Notes: generated by a model from the letters alone, not told the origin. DNA of 64,000 bases from Veronia pacifica (GCF_001707825.1 NZ_LYBM01000002.1:224568-288567), one strand, 5' to 3'. Numbered from the stretch's first letter, positions 1 to 9,526 are shown. Translations and numbers: made by a program.

Positions 1-199
1 GTAACAGTTGGCCTGCCAGCAGAGAGACAACCAAAATAGCGGCGACGGCGAGACTCGCAGTATAAGCAGTCTTTTTGCGCTCTATCGGTGATTCGTGTGC
101 TGTCAGTGAAACAAAGATAGGCATAATGCCGAGAGGGTTGACGGCAGCAAAAAGTCCGACAAAAAATTGTAAAAAAATAACGAATTCTGGATTGCTCAT
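1..199 (-). CDS. ychE: MarC/YchE-family inner-membrane protein (5' end only)
   Basis: The first 66 codons of a gene that continues beyond the left edge. The ATG is the complement of 197-199. The translated start contains FVGLFAAVNPLGIMPIF, the typical first membrane segment of the MarC/UPF0056 family of multi-spanning proteins. After a charged stretch (ESPIERKK) a second hydrophobic segment begins. In E. coli the MarC-family gene ychE lies beside adhE, and here the gene is divergent from adhE, so YchE is the best match. The function of the family is not established. The gene is cut by the window edge. Confidence 0.75.
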   Translation of the reverse strand, partial: MSNPEFVIFLQFFVGLFAAVNPLGIMPIFVSLTAHESPIERKKTAYTASLAVAAILVVSLLAGQLL

Positions 200-766
200 T
201 TTGGCGGCTCAATAAAAATGGGCGTTGTGATAAGAGCGCTAGTATACAAGTCAGCAATCAAAATCCAATCGGATCATACAAAAAATAATAGTGAATTGTT
301 CTATTGCGGAAGGGTGCTCTCTTTAGGGGCTTTATGACATCCAAATGAAGTTGTTCACATCCGCATCACTCTGGGCGTTTTTTTAATATTTTCGTCACTT
401 TTTTCTCTTCTTTATCTGGATTTTTGCTTCTATTTTTATTCCGTATTTCTTGGCTTAATCGGAGTAATCCACTGTTTTGGCGGGGATCAACCTCGAAGGG
501 TTTCCAGCAAATAAATAGTGATTAATCTCTCAGCTAGAAAGAGACCAATAACAAAAGCCAGTCATCTCTGATCCAGATCAATACCCATTCGTTCCGAAAA
601 ATCATAATTAAATCTGAAATTTATTTACTTATTGCCTGTAAGTCATGTCATGAGTTGTGTTGTGGTAAGCGACGGAATACTGGGTAAATGGCACCAGTCA
701 TGAACGTAAAGGAATTAACCGGGCAATAACTAAAGTACATTTTAAGTTAGGTATGTAGGAGACATT
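200..766. other. ychE-adhE divergent intergenic region
   Basis: A 567-base gene-free stretch between divergent genes. It holds the FNR-like site at 568-581 and a long adhE leader. A long untranslated leader is also known for E. coli adhE. I see no open reading frame of note here. Confidence 0.6.
568..581 (+). promoter_or_regulatory. FNR-like site upstream of adhE
   Basis: The sequence CTGATCCAGATCAA matches the FNR consensus TTGATNNNNATCAA at 9 of 10 defined positions. It lies 186 bases before the adhE start codon. FNR control would fit a fermentative alcohol dehydrogenase, but binding is inferred only from the motif and context. Confidence 0.55.
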
Positions 767-3475
767 ATGCCTGTAACGAATATTGCTGAATTAAATGCCA
801 TGGTGGCGCGTGTAAAAAAAGCACAGCGGGAGTTTGCAACCTTTTCGCAGGAGCAGGTTGATAAGATTTTCCGAGCAGCATCACTGGCTGCTAACAATGC
901 GCGCATTCCCCTCGCGCAGCAGGCTGCTGATGAATCAGGTATGGGTATTGTTGAAGATAAGGTGATTAAAAACCACTTTGCATCAGAGTTTATCTACAAC
1001 AAATATAAAGATGAAAAGACCTGCGGCGTTCTCGAAGAAAATAACGAATTTGGCACTTTTACTGTCGCAGAGCCTGTTGGTTTGATTTGTGGCATTGTTC
1101 CCACGACTAACCCAACATCCACTGCGATTTTTAAATCTTTAATCTCATTAAAAACACGCAACGGCATCATTTTTTCTCCCCATCCACGAGCGAAAAACTC
1201 AACCAATGATGCAGCGAAGTTGGTACTGGATGCAGCCGTTGCTGCTGGTGCGCCAGAAGGAATTATTGGCTGGATCGACCAGCCGTCCGTTGAACTGTCC
1301 AACGCATTGATGAAGCATGATGATATCAACCTGATACTGGCGACAGGTGGACCTGGCATGGTTAAAGCTGCCTATTCCTCAGGTAAGCCGGCCATCGGTG
1401 TTGGTGCGGGCAATGTCCCTGTTGTTATCGACGAGTCTGCTGATATTAAAAGGGCGGTGGCCTCTGTCTTAATGTCTAAAACGTTCGATAATGGGGTGGT
1501 TTGCGCCTCAGAACAGGCCGTGATAGTGATGGATGAGGTGTATGAAGAAGTGAAAGCCCGATTTGCTTCCCACAAAGCTTATGTCTTAAGTGAGCAGGAA
1601 GCGGAAAAAGTCCGGAAGGTGATCCTGATTGATGGCAACTTGAATGCGGACATCGTAGGTCAACCCGCTATTCATATTGCAGAAATGGCAGGCGTTACCG
1701 TGCCTTCTGACACCAAGGTTCTTATCGGTGAAGGCACTGAGATTTGTGAGGCAGAGGCATTTGCCCATGAAAAATTGTCTCCGACTTTGGGTATGTTCAG
1801 GGCCAAAAGCTTTGAAAATGCAGTAGATATGGCGTGCCAGATGGTTGAAATGGGAGGTATCGGTCACACATCAGGTCTTTATACAGATCAGGATATCAAT
1901 CAGTCACGGATCAAATACTTTGGCGATAAGCTCAAAACGGCACGTATCCTGGTCAACATTCCAACGACCCACGGTGGCATAGGTGACCTGTACAACTTCA
2001 ATGTTGCCCCTTCATTAACCTTGGGATGCGGCTCATGGGGTGGAAATTCTATCTCGGAAAATGTGGGGCCAAAGCACCTCATTAATACAAAGACAATTGC
2101 CAAGCGTGCTGAAAACATGTTGTGGCATAAGCTGCCAAAATCGATTTATTTTCGTCGGGGCAGTCTATCTATCGCCCTGAGTGATCTGGAAGGTAAAAAA
2201 CGTGCTTTCATTGTGACTGACCGTTTTCTTTTCAACAATGGTTACTGCGATGAGGTGGTTAGCCTTTTAAAAGCACAGGGCATGGAAGTTCAGACATTCT
2301 TTGATGTTGAGGCGGATCCGACTCTCTCCGTCGTTGAAAAAGGTGCAGCAGCGATGCGTAGTTTCCAGCCTGATGTCATTCTGGCGCTTGGTGGCGGCTC
2401 ACCTATGGATGCAGCGAAGATTATGTGGGTGATGTATGAACACCCGGATACACATTTCGAAGAGCTGGCTATGCGTTTTATGGATATTCGTAAGCGCATT
2501 TACACTTTCCCTAAAATGGGTAAAAAAGCAGAGTTGGTCTGCATCACCACCACCTCAGGAACAGGTTCAGAGGTGACACCGTTTGCCGTAGTGACTGATG
2601 ACAAAACGGGTGCTAAGTATCCACTGGCCGATTATGAGCTGACACCCAATATGGCGATTGTTGATGCCAACTTGGTGATGAACATGCCAAAATCACTCAC
2701 TGCATTTGGCGGCTATGATGCTGTCACACATGCACTGGAGGCTTATGTTTCAGTTCTGGCGAATGAATACTCTGACGGACAGGCATTACAGGCGCTGAAA
2801 TTATTGAAGGAGTACTTACCTTCGAGCTACGCCAATGGCGCGAAAGATCCGATAGCCCGTGAAAAAGTCCATAATGGCGCTACCATTGCAGGCATGGCTT
2901 TTGCCAACGCATTCCTTGGGATTTGTCATTCAATGGCCCACAAAATTGGTGCGGAATTCCATCTGCCTCATGGTTTAGCTAACGCACTGTTGATCTCAAA
3001 TGTTGTTCGCTTCAACGCCAATGACAATCCGACTAAGCAAACGGCTTTCTCTCAGTACGATCGTCCGCAGGCACGTCGTCGCTATGCAGAAATTGCTGAT
3101 CATCTTGGATTAAGTGTGGCAACAGACAGAACGTCAGCAAAAATTGAGAAATTACTGGGCTGGCTTGAAGAGCTGAAATTGCAGTTGGATATCCCGCCAT
3201 CGATTCAGGCTGCTGGCGTACCTGAGGCCGATTTTATTGCGAAATTAGACGAACTGGCTGTCGAAGCCTTTGATGACCAGTGCACCGGGGCAAACCCAAG
3301 GTACCCTCTGATCAAGGAACTAAAAGCTGTCTTACTGGCCTCTTATTATGGCAAGCCTTTTATCGAGGGCGAGACAGTGGAAGGCACAACTGTCATAAAG
3401 GAAAGTGTGGATAAGGCCTTCAAAGAAATAGTGATAAAGAAAGCGGAAGTGAAACGGAAAAAAGCAAACGCATAA
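767..3475 (+). CDS. adhE: Bifunctional acetaldehyde-CoA/alcohol dehydrogenase
   Basis: 902 residues, full length for AdhE. It reduces acetyl-CoA to acetaldehyde and then ethanol during fermentation, reoxidising NADH. The N-terminal aldehyde dehydrogenase domain (about 1-440) has its catalytic cysteine at C246 in NGVVCASEQ. The C-terminal iron-dependent alcohol dehydrogenase domain has the nucleotide-binding GGGSPMDAAK and the metal-binding region DAVTHALEAY and CHSMAHKIGAEFHLPHG. In E. coli the protein polymerises into spirosomes. The ATG follows a good ribosome site (TAGGAGA). It is a single-gene unit with a terminator directly downstream. Confidence 0.97.
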   Translation: MPVTNIAELNAMVARVKKAQREFATFSQEQVDKIFRAASLAANNARIPLAQQAADESGMGIVEDKVIKNHFASEFIYNKYKDEKTCGVLEENNEFGTFTVAEPVGLICGIVPTTNPTSTAIFKSLISLKTRNGIIFSPHPRAKNSTNDAAKLVLDAAVAAGAPEGIIGWIDQPSVELSNALMKHDDINLILATGGPGMVKAAYSSGKPAIGVGAGNVPVVIDESADIKRAVASVLMSKTFDNGVVCASEQAVIVMDEVYEEVKARFASHKAYVLSEQEAEKVRKVILIDGNLNADIVGQPAIHIAEMAGVTVPSDTKVLIGEGTEICEAEAFAHEKLSPTLGMFRAKSFENAVDMACQMVEMGGIGHTSGLYTDQDINQSRIKYFGDKLKTARILVNIPTTHGGIGDLYNFNVAPSLTLGCGSWGGNSISENVGPKHLINTKTIAKRAENMLWHKLPKSIYFRRGSLSIALSDLEGKKRAFIVTDRFLFNNGYCDEVVSLLKAQGMEVQTFFDVEADPTLSVVEKGAAAMRSFQPDVILALGGGSPMDAAKIMWVMYEHPDTHFEELAMRFMDIRKRIYTFPKMGKKAELVCITTTSGTGSEVTPFAVVTDDKTGAKYPLADYELTPNMAIVDANLVMNMPKSLTAFGGYDAVTHALEAYVSVLANEYSDGQALQALKLLKEYLPSSYANGAKDPIAREKVHNGATIAGMAFANAFLGICHSMAHKIGAEFHLPHGLANALLISNVVRFNANDNPTKQTAFSQYDRPQARRRYAEIADHLGLSVATDRTSAKIEKLLGWLEELKLQLDIPPSIQAAGVPEADFIAKLDELAVEAFDDQCTGANPRYPLIKELKAVLLASYYGKPFIEGETVEGTTVIKESVDKAFKEIVIKKAEVKRKKANA

Positions 3476-3504
3476 AGCCAACGTAAAAGGCATTTATGAG
3501 AAGA

Positions 3505-3533
3505 GAAAGCCGGTTTTAACGACTGGCTTTTTC
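3505..3533. terminator. Terminator between adhE and the convergent SDR gene
   Basis: AAAGCCGGT and ACTGGCTTT form a stem with one G-U pair, followed by a short T-run. The preceding A-rich side may let it serve the convergent gene as well. Confidence 0.75.
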
Positions 3534-3557
3534 TTTGACTCGGTTAGCCGGGCAGCG

Positions 3558-4232
3558 TTAACTGGCTGCCTCAAGGATCCTTCCGGTGAAACTGTCATTT
3601 GCCACAATATATTCAGCACCATCTATCATATCGTAATTAACCGCAGGGTCCCGACGCAGTTGACCACGACTGTTGGAACGTATGCAGGGCAACACCCCGG
3701 CAACGCGAATATTAACGGGCGCGAGCTCCTTTGCCCAGCTTTGTGTCAGGCCTCTTATTACAGCATTTGAGCTGTCAATAGAACGTTCGCTGTCGTCAAT
3801 AGTGAGGTTATCTGGGATGTTAACGATAACACCATGTCGCCCCTCATTGAGCATACTGAATGCAGCGCCTCGTCCAAAAAGATAGAGATTTGAGGCAACA
3901 TCTGTAATGTACGTATCTACTGTATCGCTGTTAGCGAGAAGGTTTGGTATATGTCCTGTCTGCCAGTAATTAATGAGCACGTCCACAGCCCCCATTTCGC
4001 GACTGACCTGTTGAAAGAATCCACTGATGCTTTCAACACTTTTGTCAGCGAGAGCAAAAGAAAAACAAACACCACCTGACTGTTTGCACAGTTCATAGGT
4101 TGCCTGTAATTCCTGGCATTGAGTGTCCACTAAAGCAACGCGTGCGTTGAGCGAGCAAAAGTGTTCAGCCATAGCCCGTCCTGTTGGACTACCTGCGGCA
4201 GTGATCACAATTACTGATTTCGCTATATCCAT
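3558..4232 (-). CDS. SDR-family protein with degenerate active site
   Basis: 224 residues with a short-chain dehydrogenase/reductase fold. There is an N-terminal nucleotide-binding region, VIVITAAGSPTGRAMAE, in place of the usual TGxxxGxG, and a later GLTQSWAKELAPVNIRVAGVLPC block typical of SDRs just after the active-site helix. The catalytic YxxxK should lie immediately before GLTQ. There the sequence reads IDSSN, so both Tyr and Lys are replaced. The protein may bind a nucleotide without being a classical oxidoreductase. It is convergent with adhE; no substrate can be inferred. Confidence 0.75.
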   Translation of the reverse strand: MDIAKSVIVITAAGSPTGRAMAEHFCSLNARVALVDTQCQELQATYELCKQSGGVCFSFALADKSVESISGFFQQVSREMGAVDVLINYWQTGHIPNLLANSDTVDTYITDVASNLYLFGRGAAFSMLNEGRHGVIVNIPDNLTIDDSERSIDSSNAVIRGLTQSWAKELAPVNIRVAGVLPCIRSNSRGQLRRDPAVNYDMIDGAEYIVANDSFTGRILEAAS

Positions 4233-4503
4233 TTTTCTGACCTTTTATGTTGATCTATTTGGACTTATTCAAGGTTTATACACGCTAGCCAACAAGTTAA
4301 CCCCAGCTTTTTAACTGGTGGATAACAATTTTGGTACATGTTTCGCATTTTTGTTGTGAAACTGCTCATAAAAGTAGTGTGCAAACTGTGTGCAAAATTA
4401 CAGAACGATAGGTGATGTAAATCGTAGTAAGGGTATAAAGCGTGGAAGGTAAGTTGCTGGTTTTAAAAGAGTATGAAAATAAAAGTCATTAATTATCAAT
4501 TAT

Positions 4504-5013
4504 TTAAGCATAGCTATTTATTTCTTTAAATCGTCGGGCTTCATTGAGCTGACGATAAAGGTTTGCTGGGTCTAAACCGGTTTCTTTACTTTTTTCGCCT
4601 GACAGGCGTCTGCGTTGGTGTCCGGACAAATTATGATAGACATCTTCACCTAAATTGTGGGTTCCCTCGGCAGGAAAATGTAAAGCTGGAGGAGAAACAT
4701 AGCCGCTAAGCTTTGCACTGGTTAAGCCGGCATAATGAAAAGCGTGAGACTGCTGCTCTGCGCGCTCATAGTCAAGGCTGTCTGCGCTAAGACGCTCTGG
4801 TTCAGACAACTGGAACAGGCGGCGGAGCTCGTCGTCTGTCTTTTCTTCTGTACAGACCACTTCAACAGGTTCAGTCTCGGTACTGTCCCCTGACAATAAG
4901 GCAAGCATCAGGGCGAAGTCAGATCTCCGTCCCTGTGATACAGCATGGTTTAGTTTATCACCAAGCTGGATATCACTGATTAGCGCTGCTTTGTCTAGGG
5001 TGTGTAACTGCAT
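4504..5013 (-). CDS. Hypothetical protein, 169 residues
   Basis: An acidic, polar protein without signal peptide or membrane segment. The C-terminal part contains GHQRRRLSGEKSKETGLDP and a helical tail. I do not recognise a family. The reading frame is long, has an ATG start and shows no frameshift, and nothing overlaps it convincingly on the other strand, so it is probably real. It is separated from the SDR gene by about 270 bases and probably transcribed alone. Confidence 0.6.
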   Translation of the reverse strand: MQLHTLDKAALISDIQLGDKLNHAVSQGRRSDFALMLALLSGDSTETEPVEVVCTEEKTDDELRRLFQLSEPERLSADSLDYERAEQQSHAFHYAGLTSAKLSGYVSPPALHFPAEGTHNLGEDVYHNLSGHQRRRLSGEKSKETGLDPANLYRQLNEARRFKEINSYA

Positions 5014-5608
5014 AATACCCAGAAGTGAAAAGGTTGTGATTTACTTATCGGCCTTTTTTTACAGGGCTTTAGCGTAAAAAAGGGAGAAATAGTCTGACTG
5101 AATACAAAACGAACAACTCTGGGGCAAAACAGGTATGGGTGTCACAGAACATGTGGTTTAAATATATAAATTTCAGCTTTGAAGTTCCCAGCCTTACACA
5201 AGAGAGATAATGGAGCGTATCGCATCAGTACTGGCGTCTCTCTTTCGGTATTTCAGCACCTAGAATCACTGTAAATGAGACAGCGGCGAATCAGTTCGTC
5301 CCACACTGTAGTGTGAGTATTCTAAAAATGTATCCAGTGATAACCTACCGCTAATCATTGTATATGGCATTATCCTTTTCCCCGCGGGAACTGTGTTTTT
5401 CCATATTGAAGGTGGACGTAAATCAATACTAATCATAATTTTACTGGTTTTATCCGCTACGCTCTAGGACAAGGGGTGTATGCTTAAATGATCAGAGCAT
5501 ATTCATGGGCGAGCAACAGATTCGTCTCCAATGCAGTCTGTACCAATGTTTCCTTGATAGTGACGCAGTCTGCCTACATGACATTTTCACACCATACTTG
5601 GGTGCCTG
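5014..5608. other. Gene-free intergenic region
   Basis: About 595 bases between a minus-strand and a plus-strand gene. It contains a short perfect inverted repeat, CACACT-GT-AGTGTG, at 5302-5315. At 5418-5433 it has a 16-mer, GTAAATCAATACTAAT, that recurs at 48455-48470. I see no convincing gene or terminator. Confidence 0.5.
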
Positions 5609-6061
5609 ATGGGACAAAATATTTCTTTTGATGATTTGGTGAATGCGAGTCAGCTTTCTTTTTTGCGATGGTTGGTTGCGGGATTAATTGTATGTCTGGT
5701 AGCACCCTTGGTGTCGCCCTTCGGATGGCTTTTTATCTTTGTTGAAGGCGTAGATCTCTCGGCATTGGCAGTCGTGCTCTCTTACATCCTGTTTATAGGC
5801 CTTCCATTTACCCTAGCTTGGGTGGCACTTTTTTCGCTCATTATCCGTTTTTGGAGCCCACAGTTTTCGAGAAGGTCAGCATTTAAGTGGATGATAGGCG
5901 GAGGCATTCTCGGTTTCATTATCGTTGCAGTACCCTCGCTGATCGATGCGGGTGACAACCTTGGTGGTCTATCCATCGCTTATCTCTTGATCAGCGGTCT
6001 GGTATGTGGTGCATTTGCGGGCTGGTTGTTTCTAAAAGTACTTCTCTTTGGACGACGCTAA
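5609..6061 (+). CDS. Small four-helix membrane protein, unknown function
   Basis: 150 residues with about four hydrophobic segments: LVAGLIVCLVAPLVSPFGWLF, an AVVLSYILFIGLPFTLAWVAL stretch, WMIGGGILGFIIVAVP and SIAYLLISGLVCGAFAGWLF. It ends in basic GRR. No family is recognised. Its stop lies only 5 bases from the stop of the convergent PLP-enzyme gene. The ribosome site before the ATG is weak (GGGTG). Confidence 0.6.
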   Translation: MGQNISFDDLVNASQLSFLRWLVAGLIVCLVAPLVSPFGWLFIFVEGVDLSALAVVLSYILFIGLPFTLAWVALFSLIIRFWSPQFSRRSAFKWMIGGGILGFIIVAVPSLIDAGDNLGGLSIAYLLISGLVCGAFAGWLFLKVLLFGRR

Positions 6062-6066
6062 ACTCA

Positions 6067-7242
6067 TTAGCCACTGAGTCCGTAAACGGCGTCCTCGATT
6101 CTCGTTAATGCTTCGTCCAGTAATGCTCTGGTACAACCGAAGTTTAACCGTACAAATTTTCTGTTGCCAAATTCGATCCCGGGAGACATGCCCACACCCG
6201 CCTTTTCGAAAAACAGGCACGGGTTATCTACAGGCAGTTGGCTGCAGTCAATCCAAGCGAGATAGGTTGCCTCAATATGTTGAAGTGTCAGACCCGGAAG
6301 CTTGTTTATCACCGCCTCTACCCGGGCACGGTTGCCCCTGAGATAAACAAGCTGCTGTTCAAGCCAGTTATCACCATGTTGGTAGCTGGCAACGGCCGCA
6401 GTGTAAGCGAGTAGGCTAACATTCGGAACAATCCCTCTTTTTTCCCGGATGAAATCGGCCCTGAGTTTTTCATTAGCGATGATAGCAAAAGACGCACCGA
6501 GCCCGGCAATGTTGAAGGTTTTGCTTGGTGCCATCAAAGTGACGGTTCGCTGTTCAGCATCCTTGTTTAAGCTGGCTATCGGTATGTGAACAAGCTCTTC
6601 GTCAAGGATGAGGTCGCAGTGTATTTCATCTGAACAGATAACCATATTATTAGCCTGAGCAAAGGCCAATATGTCCTCAAGTTCCTTCTTTCTGTAAACA
6701 GTACCACCGGGATTCAGCGGATTGCAGAAATGTAAGAGTCCCGTATTTTGCGGTAGGTTTGCTTTTGCCGCTTCAAGGTCTATCACCCAACGATTGTCAG
6801 AAAGATGGGTGTAAGCTTTGTAGCAAGGTTTTCCAGCCAGTTTGACTGAAGACAAAAAAGGAGGGTAGATGGGAGAGGGAATCATTACCGACTGATCCGG
6901 TTCACCCAAAGCGCGCGCTGCTACGTTTAATCCGCAGACTAACCCCGGCAAATAAACAATCCATTCAGGTTTTATCTGCCACTGATACCGCGAGGCCATT
7001 CTGTCGATAATTAAATCAGTCAACAGCTTGGGCGAATGCGTGTAACCAAATACACCATGTTCAACACGCTGTTGGAGTGCCTTTATGACGACATCTGGTG
7101 TTTTGAAGTCAGTATCCGCAACCCACATAGGCAAAATATCCGTGCCTTGGTACTTATCCCATTTGCTGCTATCAGTGTTCATCCGATCGACAACTTGGTC
7201 AAAAAGGCCGTTTTCTTTGTCTTGGAGCGAGTCCGTGCTCAT
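6067..7242 (-). CDS. MalY/PatB-family PLP-dependent C-S lyase
   Basis: 391 residues, fold-type I PLP enzyme of the MalY/PatB cystathionine beta-lyase group. The N-terminal WDKYQGTDILPMWVADTDF block is a hallmark of this group. NPLNPGG (174-180) and SDEIHCDL (D205) are PLP-binding motifs. The Schiff-base lysine is K241 in APSKTFNIAGL. Members cleave cystathionine or other cysteine S-conjugates to pyruvate, ammonia and a thiol; E. coli MalY also represses the maltose regulon. No maltose genes are nearby, so a general C-S lyase is the safer reading. It stands alone and is convergent with the small membrane protein. Confidence 0.85.
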   Translation of the reverse strand: MSTDSLQDKENGLFDQVVDRMNTDSSKWDKYQGTDILPMWVADTDFKTPDVVIKALQQRVEHGVFGYTHSPKLLTDLIIDRMASRYQWQIKPEWIVYLPGLVCGLNVAARALGEPDQSVMIPSPIYPPFLSSVKLAGKPCYKAYTHLSDNRWVIDLEAAKANLPQNTGLLHFCNPLNPGGTVYRKKELEDILAFAQANNMVICSDEIHCDLILDEELVHIPIASLNKDAEQRTVTLMAPSKTFNIAGLGASFAIIANEKLRADFIREKRGIVPNVSLLAYTAAVASYQHGDNWLEQQLVYLRGNRARVEAVINKLPGLTLQHIEATYLAWIDCSQLPVDNPCLFFEKAGVGMSPGIEFGNRKFVRLNFGCTRALLDEALTRIEDAVYGLSG

Positions 7243-7686
7243 TCGAATAGTGATTCCTATTGGCTTCGATACGTTAAGAATAATCTTTTCTCAGTGGATA
7301 ATACAGCATTACTTTGAGGCTGATAAATGTGTGTTTTGAGTGAGTAAAGTATTTATCGAGATAACTCAGTAAGCGACTTTTACCAAAAATAAATATACCC
7401 TAATTTATTTCTTCAATAATTTTTATAAATAAAAAAATTATAATTAAGCTGATATTAAAATTGTTTTATAATAGTGTGGTTTATAATATATTTTATTTTG
7501 TTATATATATAAAATTTTTTTACCTTAATTATTAATTATTAGTTTGATTAATTCCTTTAAAAAGCTATTTTAATCACTAAAATATTCTTTTTAAGAATAT
7601 TTTATATTGAGCATGATAATAAAATAGGATGATTGAGAGTTTAATCTGTATTTCTTTTTATCAGTATATTAATAAAGGATATATCA
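7243..7686. other. Very AT-rich intergenic region
   Basis: From about 7340 to 7686 the sequence is extremely AT-rich, with long A/T runs and no reading frame. It lies between divergent genes. Such a stretch is typical of H-NS-type silencing targets and of horizontally acquired borders. I see no specific motif. Confidence 0.55.
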
Positions 7687-8853
7687 ATGAAAAAGGAACG
7701 CTTTTGTTATATGGATAACCTTCGGGCAACCGCCTTACTTCTTGGGGTGGTGCTTCATTCAGTTCTGGCGTACGCACCGAGATCAACGAATGGTTGGATC
7801 TCGAGCACGCCACAACAATACGAATTTTTTGATTATATATTTCTTGTTCTTCGTCCCTGGAGAATGCCGTTATTTTTTATAATTGCAGGTTTTTTTTGTG
7901 GGTATCTATTATGTTCACGCTCTACATTTGACGTATTTAAAAATAGAACGTATCGAATTTTTTTACCTTATCTGGTTGGCTTGCCATTTATTGTCTTCGG
8001 GCCGTACTTAACTCTTGAAATATGGCAAGAAAAACTCACTAATGTCCCATATTTATTAACGTTACAAGAACAGGGGATGGTATATCTAAACTCTGGACAT
8101 CTATGGTTCTTGTTTTGCCTATATGAATTTATACTGCTGTTGATAATTTTGGTATATTTGCATCTTTACACCCCATCTGTGACTAAATTTTTTGCTCATC
8201 CTGTATCACTCCTTTTTTTCGTGCCAATTGCCATCCTGCCAGCTTTAATGACGGAGTATGTTCCATATCTCACACCGGACAGGCTATATCCACAAGCATG
8301 GTCATTTGGATTCTACGGTGTGTTGTTTTTTATTGGTGCCGTTTTATATCAGCATCAATCTGCGATCGACAGGATGATAAAATGGATTGCCCCTCTGGCA
8401 ATATTTTGTGTCGTGGGCATGATTATCTATTGTCTGGAAATACCGGAGGCTCCGTCTAAAGAGGAAGTAAAATTACTTTGGGCAGGTGACCGACTGATGG
8501 GTAATGAGCAGGAAATTTCGCTGCAAATCCTTCAGAGTTTTCTCGTTGTTTATTTGTGTTATCTGTCGCTCGCACTAGGGAAGCGATATTGGTCTAAAGA
8601 AAGTCAGGTGATGCGATATTGTGCTGATGCATCCTACTGGGTATATCTGGTCCATGTACCAATAATATTTATGATTCAGATGCCTATGATAGATCTTCAT
8701 TGGCCTGCATGGATGAAGAGCGCAATGACTCTGACTGTGACTCTAACAATCTCTTTTGTAAGTTATCAAAGCCTTGTTCGTTATACATGGATTGGGAAAT
8801 GGCTCAATGGTGAGCGTAAAAGAAATAAGGTTGCTGTTGATGTATCGCAATGA
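7687..8853 (+). CDS. Acyltransferase family 3 membrane protein
   Basis: 388 residues, about ten membrane helices. The N-terminus YMDNLRATALLLGVVLHS and the following RPWRMPLFFIIAGFF are typical of acyltransferase-3 proteins, particularly the MdoC/OpgC-like branch. These transfer acyl groups such as succinyl or acetyl to periplasmic or surface glycans. The conserved histidine of the family is H24 in VLHS. The ATG follows AAAGGA. No glycan synthesis genes are adjacent, so the acceptor is unknown. The gene is AT-richer than its neighbours and lies behind a very AT-rich region, which suggests transfer. Confidence 0.8.
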   Translation: MKKERFCYMDNLRATALLLGVVLHSVLAYAPRSTNGWISSTPQQYEFFDYIFLVLRPWRMPLFFIIAGFFCGYLLCSRSTFDVFKNRTYRIFLPYLVGLPFIVFGPYLTLEIWQEKLTNVPYLLTLQEQGMVYLNSGHLWFLFCLYEFILLLIILVYLHLYTPSVTKFFAHPVSLLFFVPIAILPALMTEYVPYLTPDRLYPQAWSFGFYGVLFFIGAVLYQHQSAIDRMIKWIAPLAIFCVVGMIIYCLEIPEAPSKEEVKLLWAGDRLMGNEQEISLQILQSFLVVYLCYLSLALGKRYWSKESQVMRYCADASYWVYLVHVPIIFMIQMPMIDLHWPAWMKSAMTLTVTLTISFVSYQSLVRYTWIGKWLNGERKRNKVAVDVSQ

Positions 8854-8878
8854 AGGGGCTTGCACAGAGCTAACGTTT

Positions 8879-8900
8879 AGGGCACTACTTGGAGTGCCCT
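8879..8900. terminator. Perfect hairpin between convergent genes
   Basis: AGGGCACT and AGTGCCCT form an 8-bp perfect stem with a 6-base loop, between the acyltransferase stop and the convergent barrel gene. There is no clear U-tract on either side, so termination is likely but not certain. Confidence 0.55.
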
Positions 8901-8911
8901 GATGTGATGGT

Positions 8912-9526
8912 TCACAGACCTGCAAGTTTGTAACTGAGTCCCAAGTAAAAGCTGCTGTACGTCAGATCAGTCTCTGATTTGGCGAAAGGTGAGAGGTATA
9001 CCAGCGTTGCGGTATCGCTTTCGTAAGCGGCTTTAAATGACACATTTTCAATCGCGGCTGGTGCGTATTCAAGCCCGAGACCCCAATGAAAGCTACCCCC
9101 GGATTCTTCTGATGATATGCGTTGTTCTTTTTGGTTGAGGGTTATTCTGCCCAGCCCAGCAACGATAAACGGACGAATGCCTGAACTCAGGCTGTATCCC
9201 AAGTTAGCATTCAGCGTCATGGCTGTGGGAGACATAATATCACCCCTGCCATCTGAATATTTCACTGTGCCATAGCTGTTGTATGTTGCCTCAAGAGCAA
9301 CCATGTCAGTAAGTTGGTAGCCGCCTGTGATTCTGAAGGTATTCCCTTCGGTGTCATAGGTGCTGTTCTGGGAGACCGAAAATGATGGTTCAAAAGAGCT
9401 GCGGGTTTCGGCATCAAAGTCGAATGTCCCTGCACCAGCACTAATATAAAGCCCATTTGTATCTGCCATCGCGGAGCCTGATATGAGTAAAGCAATCAGG
9501 CCAGTACTTAATAAAACATTTTTCAT
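8912..9526 (-). CDS. Small outer-membrane beta-barrel protein (OmpA-like porin family)
   Basis: 204 residues. A signal peptide (MKNVLLSTGLIALLISGSAMA) is followed by GLYISAGAGTFDFD, a first-strand pattern of small eight-stranded barrels. Alternating strand motifs include FRITGGYQLTDMVALEATYN, LNANLGYSLSSGIRPFIVAGLGR and FYLGLSYKLAGL. It resembles the OmpA-like/OmpW-sized barrel families. The C-terminus is Leu rather than the usual Phe. Function is unknown. It is convergent with the acyltransferase. Confidence 0.75.
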   Translation of the reverse strand: MKNVLLSTGLIALLISGSAMADTNGLYISAGAGTFDFDAETRSSFEPSFSVSQNSTYDTEGNTFRITGGYQLTDMVALEATYNSYGTVKYSDGRGDIMSPTAMTLNANLGYSLSSGIRPFIVAGLGRITLNQKEQRISSEESGGSFHWGLGLEYAPAAIENVSFKAAYESDTATLVYLSPFAKSETDLTYSSFYLGLSYKLAGL

